Source: Hyphomicrobiales bacterium (lineage in GTDB: Bacteria > Pseudomonadota > Alphaproteobacteria > Rhizobiales > Beijerinckiaceae). Taken from it: a stretch of 64,000 bases of DNA. The stretch's first letter is position 1, and each line of letters begins with the position of its first letter. Location: assembly GCA_947454055.1 (NCBI GenBank), contig CANGIS010000005.1, positions 22,417 to 86,416 on the forward strand, in the 5' to 3' direction. Under the pieces are notes generated by a model. It did no database searches. It saw only the letters and a list, made by a program, of their open reading frames with translations, and was not told the DNA's origin. The translations under genes and the position numbers were made by a program. This document shows, piece after piece, positions 46,789 through 56,187 of this stretch.

Positions 46789-48690
46789 TCAACTATCGGC
46801 TGAAACTGCTTCCGGGGTCAAGATTTCACCCGTATTCTCAAGCGTTTGCCGTGCCTCCGCCACTTGGCGCTGACGTTGCCAAAGATTGGCATAGATGCCC
46901 TTGGCCTCCAGCAATTCATGATGGCGCCCGCGCTCGGCGATTTTGCCCTTCTCCAGCACCAGAATTTCATCGGCATTGATGATGGTGGAAAGCCGGTGCG
47001 CAATCACCAGCGTCGTGCGGCCCTGCGAAATCGTATCGAGCGCGTTCTGAATTTCACGCTCGGTAAAGCTGTCGAGTGCTGAGGTTGCTTCATCCAGCAC
47101 CAGAATCGGCGGCGCTTTCAAAATCGTCCGGGCAATGGCAACGCGTTGTTTCTCGCCGCCCGAGAGTTTCAACCCACGTTCGCCGACGCTGGTCTCATAC
47201 CCATCCGGCAGGGATTTGATGAACTTGTCGATCTGGGCGAACTTCGCCGCCTCTTCAATGTCCTCAGGCGACGCATCCCAGCGGCCATAGCGGATATTGT
47301 AGAGGATGGTGTCGTTAAACAGCACCGTATCCTGCGGCACCATGCCGATGGCCGCGCGGAGCGAGGTCTGCTTCACCTCGCTGATGTTTTGTCCGTCGAT
47401 CAGAATACGGCCCGATTGCGGCTCATAGAACCGGAACAAGAGCCGCGAGAGCGTCGATTTACCGCCACCCGACGCGCCGACAATTGCAACCGTCTTGCCG
47501 GCGGGCACAGTAAAGCTGATGCCATCCAGAATCTTGCGCTGCGGCGTATAGGAGAACTGCACATTCTCGAAGGTGACTTCGCCATTACTGATATGCAGCG
47601 CCTTGGCACCCGGATGATCGGCAATCTCGGGCTCCTGATCCAGAACATCGAACATCTGGTCAATATCAATGATGGCCTGTTTGATCTCGCGATACACCAT
47701 GCCCATGAAATTGAGCGGCTGATAAAGCTGCAGCAGCATGGCGTTGACGAGCACGAAATCGCCGATCGTGTGGCGACCTTGGCGGATACCATCCACCACC
47801 AACACCATGCACAGCGTAAGACCGCCGGTGAAGATCACCGCCTGTCCGGCGTTTAGCACCGCCAGCGAAATATAGGCTTTGACACTGGCGCGCTCGAAAC
47901 GCTCCATCGCCTTGTCATAGCGCGAGGCTTCGCGCGCCTCGGAGCCGAAATATTTCACCGTCTCGAAATTCAAAAGACTATCGACGGCCTTGCCGCTCGC
48001 ATCCGTATCGCTCTCGTTCATCGAACGGCGGATATTGATGCGCCATTCGGTCGCTTTGGTGGTGAACACCATATAGGCGACAATCATGAGAATGGTGATG
48101 ATCGCGTAGCGCCAGTCGAACTCATAAAGCAGCACCGCAAGGATCATGATAAATTCGATGATCGTCGGAAACAGCGTCAGCATCGTCATGCGCACGATGG
48201 ATTCAATGCCCGCCCGCCCGCGCTCCAAAACGCGAGTCAATCCACCCGTCTTGCGCTCGAGATGGAAACGCAACGACAGGCGATGCATATGCTCGAACGT
48301 CTCATTGGCGAGCCGGCGCACCGAGTGCATGGCGACCGCGGCAAATAGCGCGTCGCGCACCTGGGTGAGCAACGCCATCAAAGCGCGGGTGAAACCGTAG
48401 ATCAGCGTCAACGCCACTGGAATGCTGATCAGCCACCAATCCGATTGTCCGGAAATGATCGAAGGGGCCAGCGCATCGGTCGCCCATTTGAACGTGTAGG
48501 GAACGGCAATCGTCACCAGTTTGGCGAGCAGCAGCAGCAGCGTCGCCCAGATGATCCGCAATCGGAGATCGGCGCGATCCTCCGGCCACAGATAGGGCCA
48601 AAAACCACTGACTGTCCGCCACATGGACGAATTACCGCGTGACGACGCGGCTGGAGGGGCAGAACGACCGCGAGACATGGAACGCGCCAT
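46789..48690 (-). CDS. ABC exporter of the Atm1/HMT1 type (fused membrane and ATPase domains)
   Basis: The 633-residue half-transporter has six membrane segments (about residues 40-330) and an ATPase domain with Walker [11 protein letters not shown], the signature [16 protein letters not shown] and Walker [14 protein letters not shown]. The membrane domain contains [19 protein letters not shown] and [16 protein letters not shown], which are marks of the Atm1 branch that exports glutathione-linked sulfur or metals. Bacterial Atm1 proteins confer heavy-metal tolerance. ATG 48690 follows CAGGATAATTTA. It lies upstream of psd-pssA in the same direction, which may be accidental. Confidence 0.92.
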   Translation of the reverse strand: MARSMSRGRSAPPAASSRGNSSMWRTVSGFWPYLWPEDRADLRLRIIWATLLLLLAKLVTIAVPYTFKWATDALAPSIISGQSDWWLISIPVALTLIYGFTRALMALLTQVRDALFAAVAMHSVRRLANETFEHMHRLSLRFHLERKTGGLTRVLERGRAGIESIVRMTMLTLFPTIIEFIMILAVLLYEFDWRYAIITILMIVAYMVFTTKATEWRINIRRSMNESDTDASGKAVDSLLNFETVKYFGSEAREASRYDKAMERFERASVKAYISLAVLNAGQAVIFTGGLTLCMVLVVDGIRQGRHTIGDFVLVNAMLLQLYQPLNFMGMVYREIKQAIIDIDQMFDVLDQEPEIADHPGAKALHISNGEVTFENVQFSYTPQRKILDGISFTVPAGKTVAIVGASGGGKSTLSRLLFRFYEPQSGRILIDGQNISEVKQTSLRAAIGMVPQDTVLFNDTILYNIRYGRWDASPEDIEEAAKFAQIDKFIKSLPDGYETSVGERGLKLSGGEKQRVAIARTILKAPPILVLDEATSALDSFTEREIQNALDTISQGRTTLVIAHRLSTIINADEILVLEKGKIAERGRHHELLEAKGIYANLWQRQRQVAEARQTLENTGEILTPEAVSADS

Positions 48691-48827
48691 TAAATTATCC
48701 TGAATACACATTAAGCACTGCAATACCGGGTCGCGCCCGTAGGCACGCCACAGTTGTGGGAGAGATGCGTCACTCCAACAAAAGGTTCAACCCGAAATAG
48801 ACAGATTCTTGCTTGGCTGCAGCAACT

Positions 48828-49952
48828 TTACGGGTTCAATTTAGGCAAAACAAAGATTTGGCCGGGATAAATCAGATCAGGATCCCGAATCTGCTCCTGA
48901 TTGGCCCGATGGATATCGGTATAGCGATAGCCCGAGCCATAGGTCTTGCGGCTGATCCGCCACAGGCTGTCGCCGCGAATAACGGTCGCGGTCTCGATCG
49001 AATCAACCACTACCGTTGCTGCCTGCTTTGGCATGGTCGCTTCCGCGGCCGGCGCGGGCGCCGGCGCCGGTGTTGCGGCGGTGGCAGCCGGTTTGGCGGT
49101 AAAATCAAACGTCACCTCGGCCCTTGAAAGGACTTTGCCGGTTGCCGGATCAACATCATCGGCCCGGATGCGGTATTGGCCGGGCACCACCCCCTTGGCA
49201 ATCTTGAGCGACCAGGCCGCATCCGCACCAACATCGGCAGGGGCAAGATAGGTGTCGTTCAGATAAAGCCGAACGGTTGCCCCCGGTGCCGCCTTACCCG
49301 CGGCATAGAGCGTTCCGGCATCCTCCGCCTCAACAACGGTGATGGCTACAATCGCTCTTCCTGCATTCGTGTCCGGCGTTTGGCTCGTTTGTGCGGAAGG
49401 GGTCGTGGTCGACGCGGACTTTGCCTCTTCCGGGGAAACCGGTGTCAACAATTGGGTTGGTTTACCTGCCTCGGTTTTGGCAACCAGAAGCGGACCCGAT
49501 TTATTGTCCGGCACATCAACAGCCACATTTTGGGTCGACAAAAGGGTTTGACCATTGCCCAGCTTCATCGAAAGCGTGAGATTATGCGAGCCCGGCGTCA
49601 AAGGCTGCGGCACCATGGCAAACTGGCCATTATCACCCACTTTAACCTTATCCAACGGCTTGCCGCCATCCAGAAGCGTCATTTCAGCGCCCGGCTCACC
49701 CCGCCCGCCGACAACCAGCTCACCGGTCGGCTCCACCCGCACAATATCAAAACTCGGTGCTTCGATGGCGGGCTTTGGCGGTGGAGCAATCGGCGCCGTT
49801 TCCGCTGGCGCGGCCTTCGGAGGCGGCAGGGCCGCTTCGATCGGAGCCTTGGAAGCATCGACGGACAACACCGACCCTGGTGACATGCGATAATAAACCC
49901 CAATGCCGATCAGCAAAACGACCGCCAACCCAAGCAAAAGCCAATTTTTCAT
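48828..49952 (-). CDS. Membrane-anchored LysM-domain protein
   Basis: The 374-residue protein has an N-terminal membrane anchor (WLLLGLAVVLLIGIGVYY) and a proline/alanine-rich linker. Two Ig-like or carboxypeptidase-regulatory-like repeats follow: GELVVGGRGEPGAEMTLLDGG and GTLYAAGKAAPGATVRLYLND. A C-terminal LysM domain ends the protein (VIRGDSLWRISRKTYGSGYRYTDIHRANQEQIRDPDLIYPGQIFVLP). LysM binds peptidoglycan, so the protein probably links the inner membrane to the cell wall. Repeats with this pattern of a Gly-rich turn are typical of such proteins in Rhizobiales. The second ATG at 49952 is preferred because GAAGAG lies nine bases upstream. Confidence 0.9.
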   Translation of the reverse strand: MKNWLLLGLAVVLLIGIGVYYRMSPGSVLSVDASKAPIEAALPPPKAAPAETAPIAPPPKPAIEAPSFDIVRVEPTGELVVGGRGEPGAEMTLLDGGKPLDKVKVGDNGQFAMVPQPLTPGSHNLTLSMKLGNGQTLLSTQNVAVDVPDNKSGPLLVAKTEAGKPTQLLTPVSPEEAKSASTTTPSAQTSQTPDTNAGRAIVAITVVEAEDAGTLYAAGKAAPGATVRLYLNDTYLAPADVGADAAWSLKIAKGVVPGQYRIRADDVDPATGKVLSRAEVTFDFTAKPAATAATPAPAPAPAAEATMPKQAATVVVDSIETATVIRGDSLWRISRKTYGSGYRYTDIHRANQEQIRDPDLIYPGQIFVLPKLNP

Positions 49953-50069
49953 CGATGCCATCTCTTCGTTTCTCCGACTACGCCATAGTGATACATGAAT
50001 CGGAATGAATGGCCAGACAGGACCTTAACGCGCCTTGACGACAACTCTTTCGCGGTGCAACAAAATCCT

Positions 50070-50669
50070 ATGAAAAAACTCACTTCGATTTGCGTTTATT
50101 GCGGCTCTGGTCAGGGCAATGACCCTGCTTTCGAGCAAGCAGCCTTTCACCTCGGCAAGACCATGGCTGACGAAGGCCTCCGCCTTGTCTATGGCGGCGG
50201 CAATACCGGCTTGATGGGTACTGTTGCCCGCGCCGTCATCGATCATGGCGGCAAGGTCACAGGCATTATTCCGGAATTTCTCAAAGACCGCGAAGTGATG
50301 CTGAAAGAAGCCGATGATATGATCGTCGTGCCCGATATGCATACCCGCAAGCAATTGATGTTCGATCGGGCGGATGCCTTCGTCGCCCTGCCCGGTGGTG
50401 TTGGTACGCTCGAGGAATTGGTCGAACAGCTCACTTGGTCGCAACTCGGCCAACACACCAAACCGATTCTGATTGCCGATATTAAGGGCTTCTGGAAGCC
50501 GCTTTTATCCTTGTTCGAGCATATGCGGGACACGCGCTTTATTCGCGATCGGTTCAACGTCAATTATCTGGTGGCCGATACGAGCGAAGATATTCTGCCC
50601 ATGCTGATGGCTTCAACCCGTCATCACGTCCCTGAAGAGGGCGATCGGACGATTACCGAAAAATTGTAA
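50070..50669 (+). CDS. LOG-family protein (cytokinin riboside 5'-monophosphate phosphoribohydrolase)
   Basis: The 199-residue cytosolic protein has the family motifs YGGGNTGLMGTVAR and PGGVGTLEELVEQLTWSQLG, which form the nucleotide-binding active site. LOG enzymes release the base from nucleoside monophosphates and in plants activate cytokinin. In bacteria most act as pyrimidine/purine 5'-nucleotide nucleosidases. The start ATG 50070 follows a weak ribosome-binding site and gives the usual MKKLTSICVYCGSG beginning. It is divergent from the LysM gene. Confidence 0.93.
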   Translation: MKKLTSICVYCGSGQGNDPAFEQAAFHLGKTMADEGLRLVYGGGNTGLMGTVARAVIDHGGKVTGIIPEFLKDREVMLKEADDMIVVPDMHTRKQLMFDRADAFVALPGGVGTLEELVEQLTWSQLGQHTKPILIADIKGFWKPLLSLFEHMRDTRFIRDRFNVNYLVADTSEDILPMLMASTRHHVPEEGDRTITEKL

Positions 50670-50671
50670 AG

Positions 50672-50690
50672 GTCAGGGCTCGATCCTGAC
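50672..50690 (+). terminator. Weak stem-loop after the LOG gene
   Basis: GTCAGG at 50672-50677 and CCTGAC at 50685-50690 form a six-pair stem just after the stop codon. There is no T run. Confidence 0.3.
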
Positions 50691-50797
50691 ATCACGCCCA
50701 AGGTGCAAGCCGTCATTTGCAGAAATGGGGCTTTAAGCGGGGCCGGTTTCACCCTATCTCTCTCCTATCACATCGCCGTTCTCAGACAGGATCCATC

Positions 50798-51718
50798 ATG
50801 TCCATCCGCCCCGTTCGTCATATCTCCGGCACCACACCCCATCGGGAGGGCGCTGGCGTCAATCTGCAACGCGTCTTCGGCTTCGGTGATCCGAGCCTGA
50901 CCGATCCTTTTCTGATGATGGACGATTTCCGCAATGACCGGCCGGAAAACTATCTGAAAGGTTTCCCTTGGCACCCGCATCGCGGCATCGAGACGATCAC
51001 CTATGTGCTCGCGGGCACCGTCGAGCATGGCGACAGCCTCGGCAATCGCGGCACGCTGGGCGCGGGCGATGTGCAGTGGATGACGGCAGGCTCCGGCATC
51101 ATGCATCAGGAAATGCCGAAAGGCGACGCGCTGGGCCGGATGCACGGTTTCCAGCTTTGGGCCAATTTGCCCTCGAACCTCAAAATGACGACGCCGCGCT
51201 ACCAGGATGTCGGCTCGAAAGAAATTCCGGAAATTCTGGAAGATGACGGTACCCGCGTGCGCGTGGTTGTCGGTTCCTTCTGGGGCAAGACGGGGCCGGT
51301 CGATGGCATCGCGGCGGACCCGCAATATCTCGATATTTATGTGCCACCGGGCAAGCGCAAAGTGTTTCCTGTGGACACCTACCGCTCGGCCTTCGCCTAT
51401 ATTTTTGAAGGCTCGGCGACCTTCCGCGATGCATCAAAGCCCTTCGGCGTTCTGGTTGAAAAAGAGGTCGCGGGCGAAGAAATCCACCTCCGCGATATGA
51501 GCGGAAACCGCACCCTCGTGGTGTTCGACACCGGCGACGAAGTGGTCGTGCAAGCCGGCGAACACGGCGTGCGCTTCTTGCTGATCTCGGGCGCACCGAT
51601 CCGCGAGCCCGTCGCATGGCACGGGCCGATCGTGATGAACACGCGCGAGGAACTGATTACCGCAGTGAACGAATTGCAGGCCGGCACCTTTATTAAAGAG
51701 GGCGTTCGGAAAAGCTAA
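50798..51718 (+). CDS. Pirin family protein
   Basis: The 306-residue bicupin begins MSIRPVRHISG, and ATG 50798 follows AGGATCC. The N-terminal cupin has PFLMMDDFRND and FPWHPHRGIETITYVLAGTVEHGDSLGNRGTLGAGDVQWMTAGSGIMHQEMP. The histidines (HPHRG, EH, HQE) form the iron site known from human pirin. The second cupin (~170-280) contains ISGAPIREPVAWHGPIVMNT near the end. Bacterial pirins may act as quercetin 2,3-dioxygenases or redox regulators. It lies alone between the LOG and cimA genes. Confidence 0.93.
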   Translation: MSIRPVRHISGTTPHREGAGVNLQRVFGFGDPSLTDPFLMMDDFRNDRPENYLKGFPWHPHRGIETITYVLAGTVEHGDSLGNRGTLGAGDVQWMTAGSGIMHQEMPKGDALGRMHGFQLWANLPSNLKMTTPRYQDVGSKEIPEILEDDGTRVRVVVGSFWGKTGPVDGIAADPQYLDIYVPPGKRKVFPVDTYRSAFAYIFEGSATFRDASKPFGVLVEKEVAGEEIHLRDMSGNRTLVVFDTGDEVVVQAGEHGVRFLLISGAPIREPVAWHGPIVMNTREELITAVNELQAGTFIKEGVRKS

Positions 51719-51730
51719 AGGGTCGGCAGC

Positions 51731-53323
51731 TTAAACCACCGCCCCGCTTCGCACCAACTTGTAGGTTATCGAGTCAATCAGCGCCTGAAATGACGCGTCG
51801 ATGATGTTGCCGCTGACGCCGACCGTGGTCCAGCGCTCGCCGGTTTCATCCGAGGTTTCAACCAGCACGCGGGTGACAGCGTCCGACCCGCCTTGGAAAA
51901 TGCGGACTTTGTAATCCACGAGTTCAAGGTCCTTGATATAGGTTTGGTATTTTCCCAAATCCTTGCGCAATGCCAAATCCAACGCGTTCACGGGGCCATT
52001 GCCTTCGGCCGCCGAAATCAGCGTTTCACCATCGACGTCAACCTTTACAAATGCCTCGGCGATCGTTTCGGTTTCGCCATCATCCGAGAAGCGCCGTTCG
52101 ACATTCACGCTGAAACGCTGCACGCGAAAAAACGCCGGCACTTCGCCTAAAATGCGCCGCGCGAGCAAAAAGAAACTCGCATCCGCGCCTTCATAGGAAT
52201 AGCCCAGTCCTTCGCGTTCCTTCACCTCGTCGAGAAGGCGCGAGATGCGGTGATCGTCTTTTTTCACCTCGATCCCGAGCCGTTCCAGCTCGGCCAAAAT
52301 GTTGGACCGTCCGGCCTGATCGGACACCAAAACCTTGCGGTGGTTGCCGACGCTTTCGGGCACGACATGCTCGTAGGTGCGCGGATCTTTCATCACGGCA
52401 GACGCGTGAATGCCCGCTTTGGTCGCAAAGGCCGACGCGCCGACATAGGGCGCGTGCCGGTTGGGCGAGCGGTTCAAGATTTCATCGAGCGTCCGCGACA
52501 CTTGGGTGAGCGTCTTTAACGCCTCGTCCGATACACCGGTCGTCACCAGAGCGGCAAATTCGCCCTTCAGTTTCAAGGTGGGGATGATGGTTGCGAGATT
52601 GGCATTGCCGCACCGCTCGCCCAACCCGTTGAGCGTGCCTTGCACCTGACGCGCACCGGCGCGCACCGCGGCCAGCGAATTGGCCACCGCCTGCCCTGTA
52701 TCATCATGGGCATGAATGCCCAGATGGACGCCCGGAATATGCTTGGCCACGTCGCCTACGATTCGCTCGATTTCATGCGGCAGCGTGCCACCATTGGTAT
52801 CGCACAATACCACCCAACGCGCGCCTGCGTCATAAGCCGCTTTGGCAACCTCGAGCGCATAGGCCGGATTGGCCTTGTAGCCATCGAAAAAATGCTCGCA
52901 ATCAAGCATTGTCTCGCGGCCAGCGGCAACCGTTGCGGCAACGCTTTCGCGAATGGAATCGAGATTATCTTCCAACGACGCCTCAAGCGCGACACGGACC
53001 TGATAATCCCAGGCCTTGCCGACAAAACAAATGGCATCGCTTGATGACGCCAACAGCCCTGCAATGCCCGGATCGTTCGAGATCGAACGGCCGATTTTCT
53101 TGGTCATGCCGAACGCGGTGAAGCGCGCGTTCTTGGTCCGCTTTTTGCCGAAAAACTCGGTATCCATCGGGTTCGCACCGGGATAGCCGCCCTCGACATA
53201 ATCGACGCCCAGCCCGTCCAGCATGGTCGCGATCTGGATCTTGTCATCGAGCGAAAAATCGACGCCGGTTGTCTGCGCGCCATCGCGTAGCGTTGTATCG
53301 AAAAGATAGAGGCGGTCGGTCAT
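51731..53323 (-). CDS. cimA: (R)-citramalate synthase
   Basis: The 530-residue enzyme condenses pyruvate and acetyl-CoA to citramalate, the first step of the threonine-independent route to isoleucine. The HMGL-like TIM barrel starts DRLYLFDTTLRDGAQTTGVDFS, with the catalytic arginine and metal aspartate; GIHAHDDTGQAVANSLAAVRAGARQVQGTLNGLGERCGNANL contains the metal histidines. The C-terminal ~130 residues form a LeuA-dimer regulatory domain that binds isoleucine. The length fits the CimA/AksA-like branch rather than LeuA. The start at 53323 follows AGG at good spacing, and it lies 12 bases after the stop of the acetyltransferase gene. Confidence 0.92.
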   Translation of the reverse strand: MTDRLYLFDTTLRDGAQTTGVDFSLDDKIQIATMLDGLGVDYVEGGYPGANPMDTEFFGKKRTKNARFTAFGMTKKIGRSISNDPGIAGLLASSSDAICFVGKAWDYQVRVALEASLEDNLDSIRESVAATVAAGRETMLDCEHFFDGYKANPAYALEVAKAAYDAGARWVVLCDTNGGTLPHEIERIVGDVAKHIPGVHLGIHAHDDTGQAVANSLAAVRAGARQVQGTLNGLGERCGNANLATIIPTLKLKGEFAALVTTGVSDEALKTLTQVSRTLDEILNRSPNRHAPYVGASAFATKAGIHASAVMKDPRTYEHVVPESVGNHRKVLVSDQAGRSNILAELERLGIEVKKDDHRISRLLDEVKEREGLGYSYEGADASFFLLARRILGEVPAFFRVQRFSVNVERRFSDDGETETIAEAFVKVDVDGETLISAAEGNGPVNALDLALRKDLGKYQTYIKDLELVDYKVRIFQGGSDAVTRVLVETSDETGERWTTVGVSGNIIDASFQALIDSITYKLVRSGAVV

Positions 53324-53334
53324 GATCTGGCCTG

Positions 53335-53847
53335 TCATTGAGTCGGCGCGGAGGTGAGTTTTTTGGTCAAGGTGGTGTTGGCAAGCCACTCGTCACCAAT
53401 GGAAAGCGTATTGCGACGCTGCGGCTCATATCCTCGGGCAGAGAACAGAAGAACCGCGCCATCGCTCGCCTCAACCGTCAGCGCCGCGACACCGCGGGCG
53501 AGGCTGAGTTTCTCGACCGCATCGACCAAAGTGGTCGCCACACCGCGACGCGCAACGCCCGGCGCGACATAGAGGAGGTCGATCTGATCAGTGCCTTTGA
53601 GCGAGACAAAACCGGCGGGTAGGCCTTCAAGCGTTGCCACCAAGGTCAGCCCTTCAGCCAGACGGGCGGCAAACGCGTTTTCATCGTCAAAGGATCGGAT
53701 CCACGCGTCGATCTGGTTGGGCGAATAGTCCTCGGTCGCCAACTGTTCGATGCTGGTGCGCACAATGCGAAGCAGGATTGAAAGATCTTTCGGCAAATAA
53801 GGCCTGAGCGCGGGCGCCGACCATTTGGGCGTGGCGGAAAGGATCAT
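53335..53847 (-). CDS. GNAT-family N-acetyltransferase
   Basis: The 170-residue protein has the acetyl-CoA-binding segment IDLLYVAPGVARRGVATTLVDAVE, which contains the GNAT R/Q-x-x-G-x-A pattern, and the usual late strand LLFSARGYEP. The substrate cannot be predicted. I prefer ATG 53847 over 53856 because GGGGAG is immediately next to the latter but nine bases from the former. It is upstream of cimA in the same direction, and the repeat at 53884-53972 separates it from cysS. Confidence 0.85.
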   Translation of the reverse strand: MILSATPKWSAPALRPYLPKDLSILLRIVRTSIEQLATEDYSPNQIDAWIRSFDDENAFAARLAEGLTLVATLEGLPAGFVSLKGTDQIDLLYVAPGVARRGVATTLVDAVEKLSLARGVAALTVEASDGAVLLFSARGYEPQRRNTLSIGDEWLANTTLTKKLTSAPTQ

Positions 53848-53883
53848 AGGGTGCATCTCCCCTTAAACCCGTCGCAGTTTAGC

Positions 53884-53972
53884 CCGTCATTGCGAGGAGG
53901 CGTAGCCGACGCGGCAACCCAGCTCTTTTCTTGACCATCAGCTGGGTTGCTTCGCTTCGCTCGCAATGACGG
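53884..53972. repeat. Palindromic intergenic repeat of the GTCATTGCGA type
   Basis: The outer arms CCGTCATTGCGA (53884-53895) and TCGCAATGACGG (53961-53972) are perfect complements. The inner arms GCAACCCAGCT and AGCTGGGTTGC are also perfect complements. A long cruciform or hairpin forms in a gap between the cysS stop and the acetyltransferase start. This family of intergenic palindromes is widespread in Rhizobiales genomes. Confidence 0.85.
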
Positions 53973-53986
53973 TGTAAAGAAACGGC

Positions 53987-55453
53987 TCATCGCTTCACCT
54001 CCCACGCCGTCGTCGGATTACCGGTGACAGCGTCTTTGCCGTCTTTCAGCTGGATACCCATGGCCACGAGTTCATCGCGGATACGGTCGGACTCGGCAAA
54101 ATTTTTGGCGCGACGCGCATCAAGGCGGGCGTTGATCAGGTGTTCAACCTTCGCCTTCACATCGGCAGCAAGACCCGCCATCGCACCTTCAGCCTGCGCG
54201 TTTGAAAACCATGATGCTGTATCCAGCCCCAAGAATTCCGCGCAATACACCAGCTGTTGCGCATCCTGAGCATTTTGCCGTGCCTTGCGCGCCAAATCCG
54301 CCAGGACGGCGAAGGCGGCGGCTGTGTTCAAATCGTCCTGCAAGGCATCCAGCAAGGCCGGTTCAATCGGCCCCGACGTTAAGGCAACCTTGTGACGGCT
54401 CGCCAATTCAGCCCAGCTTTCCAAAGTCTTTTCGACTTCTTCCAGCGCCTTCACGGTAAAATCAATCGGTTGCCGGTAATGTGTCTTCAACATCGCAAGC
54501 CGGAGCACTTGGCCGGACCATTTCCGTCCGCCGAATTTCTCTGTCGCCAGCAGCTCATTAATCGTCACGAAATTCCCCAGGCTCTTGGACATTTTCTGCC
54601 CTTCAACCTGCAAGAACCCGTTATGCATCCAAACCTTCGCCATCACATCTCGGCCAAAGGCGCAGCAGGATTGTGCGATCTCGTTTTCGTGATGCGGGAA
54701 TACCAGATCAATGCCGCCGCCATGGATATCGAATGTCTCGCCCAAATAACGGTGGCTCATCGCCGAGCATTCGATGTGCCAGCCGGGGCGACCATAGATC
54801 GAAACCTCTGTACCACCCTCGATAAACGCCCCGTTCCAACCGGGCTCGGAGGGCGAAGACTCTTTCCACAGCACAAAATCGGCAGGGTTGCGCTTATGCG
54901 CTTCCACCGCCACGCGGGCGCCTTCGATCTGCTCGTCGAGCTTACGGTTCGATAGCGCGCCATAGGCGGGCATGGAGCTGACCTCAAACAACACCTCGCG
55001 GCCCTGCTCACCCTCGGCGATGTAAGCGTGACCATTCCCGATCAACCGGTTGATGATGCCGACCATTTCGTTGATGTTATCGGTCGCGCGCGGCTCCACC
55101 GATGGCGGCAAGCAACCAAGCGCTGCCACATCGGCGTGAAACTGGGCCGCCGTGCTTTCCGTTACCTTCCGGATCGCCTCGTTCAGCGGTAAATCGGGAT
55201 AATCCCGCGCGGCGCGGTCATTAATCTTGTCATCCACATCCGTGATGTTGCGCACATAGGTGACGTGGCTCTCGCCATAGAGATGCCGCAACAGCCGAAA
55301 CAGCACATCAAACACAATCACCGGACGCGCATTGCCGATATGGGCGAAATCATACACCGTCGGGCCGCAGACATACATCCGCACATTCGCCGGATCGATC
55401 GGCGAAAACGGCTCTTTTTTGCGGGACAGCGTGTTGTAAAGGTTGAGTGACAT
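53987..55453 (-). CDS. cysS: Cysteinyl-tRNA synthetase
   Basis: The 488-residue cytosolic enzyme charges tRNA-Cys. It carries the zinc ligand Cys29 and HIGN at 38-41 in [27 protein letters not shown] as the second ATP motif, and [10 protein letters not shown] with [11 protein letters not shown] for the zinc site. The C-terminal DALR-like region follows. Start ATG 55453 follows AGGAACCCTG. Length is as expected. It is single, and the palindromic repeat follows its end. Confidence 0.96.
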   Translation of the reverse strand: MSLNLYNTLSRKKEPFSPIDPANVRMYVCGPTVYDFAHIGNARPVIVFDVLFRLLRHLYGESHVTYVRNITDVDDKINDRAARDYPDLPLNEAIRKVTESTAAQFHADVAALGCLPPSVEPRATDNINEMVGIINRLIGNGHAYIAEGEQGREVLFEVSSMPAYGALSNRKLDEQIEGARVAVEAHKRNPADFVLWKESSPSEPGWNGAFIEGGTEVSIYGRPGWHIECSAMSHRYLGETFDIHGGGIDLVFPHHENEIAQSCCAFGRDVMAKVWMHNGFLQVEGQKMSKSLGNFVTINELLATEKFGGRKWSGQVLRLAMLKTHYRQPIDFTVKALEEVEKTLESWAELASRHKVALTSGPIEPALLDALQDDLNTAAAFAVLADLARKARQNAQDAQQLVYCAEFLGLDTASWFSNAQAEGAMAGLAADVKAKVEHLINARLDARRAKNFAESDRIRDELVAMGIQLKDGKDAVTGNPTTAWEVKR

Positions 55454-55713
55454 CAGGGTTCCTGCCTTGACTGGCTATCGGAAACCTTTGCTCTGTAATC
55501 AAGAGAAAAACGGCCCCGGCCAGCAAAAATGCTAGCTAATCATCTCGCAAATGCAAATCGCGAAGGGACTGTTCATGTCGTGATCATGCCGCTGCGGGTC
55601 TTCGGCGTCAAGCTCGGCTTTGACAGGGGCATCTATTTATTTGGTTGCGTCTTAGTTTTTTACACGCACCGGTTACAATTTTAACGGTTTTGCAAGGTCT
55701 AGAGTTGATTTTC
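55454..55713. other. Intergenic region upstream of the secreted 102-residue gene, with a promoter-like element
   Basis: The gap between divergent cysS and the gene at 55746 contains TACAAT at 55674-55679, a good -10 hexamer. A TTAGTT-like -35 sits 16 to 17 bases upstream. Transcription would start near 55686 and run about 58 bases to the terminator hairpin at 55714-55744. I see no other known RNA motif. Confidence 0.4.
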
Positions 55714-55744
55714 GGCCCATCATCAGATCCTCGGGCCTTTTTTT
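55714..55744 (+). terminator. Intrinsic terminator ending one base before a start codon
   Basis: GGCCC at 55714-55718 pairs with GGGCC at 55733-55737, and seven T residues follow at 55738-55744. The next codon is C then ATG of the secreted protein gene at 55746. No Shine-Dalgarno can fit in between. It may end a short RNA starting near 55686, or act as an attenuator for the gene. Confidence 0.6.
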
Positions 55745-55745
55745 C

Positions 55746-56054
55746 ATGCGTATTATCTCTTTTGTATCGGCGCTCCTTGTCGTTGCCTCGATCCCTGTGG
55801 GCACGGCGTTAGCGGGCGATCCCTTGGTGCGCGATTTTATCGTTCCGGTCGATGACGGCTATGGAATGGATGATTGCCTCGCCGAAGGCGGGGCCTGCGC
55901 CAAGCTGATCGCCGATTCCTGGTGTCAGGTGAACGGCATGAAGACCTCGCTGCATTATGTGGCGGCAGAGGCCACCGAAATTACGGCCTCGCTGTCGAAA
56001 AAGACGGTGGATCGCCTGCCCACCCCCTCCTACATCGTTACCTGCTCTGAATAA
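55746..56054 (+). CDS. Small secreted hypothetical protein, 102 residues
   Basis: The product has a signal peptide ending VGTALA before GDPLVRDFIV. The mature part of ~80 residues has four cysteines (DDCLAEGGACAKL, SWCQ, TCSE) and may form disulfides in the periplasm. I recognise no domain. The signal peptide supports ATG 55746 as the true start, yet the sequence just upstream is a terminator hairpin and a T run without a ribosome-binding site. The gene precedes the DUF2865 gene by 133 bases in the same direction. Confidence 0.75.
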   Translation: MRIISFVSALLVVASIPVGTALAGDPLVRDFIVPVDDGYGMDDCLAEGGACAKLIADSWCQVNGMKTSLHYVAAEATEITASLSKKTVDRLPTPSYIVTCSE

Positions 56055-56187
56055 TCGGCCCGCGAGAGTGCTTGACGCCAAGCGCTTGGGATGGAAAGAC
56101 GGGTTCGGATCGGTCATCTTTTTGATGCGATCTTGAGGCCAATAGCCGTTTTTGTCGGTTAGCCGTCTTGCCATTGCAGAAAGTCCG

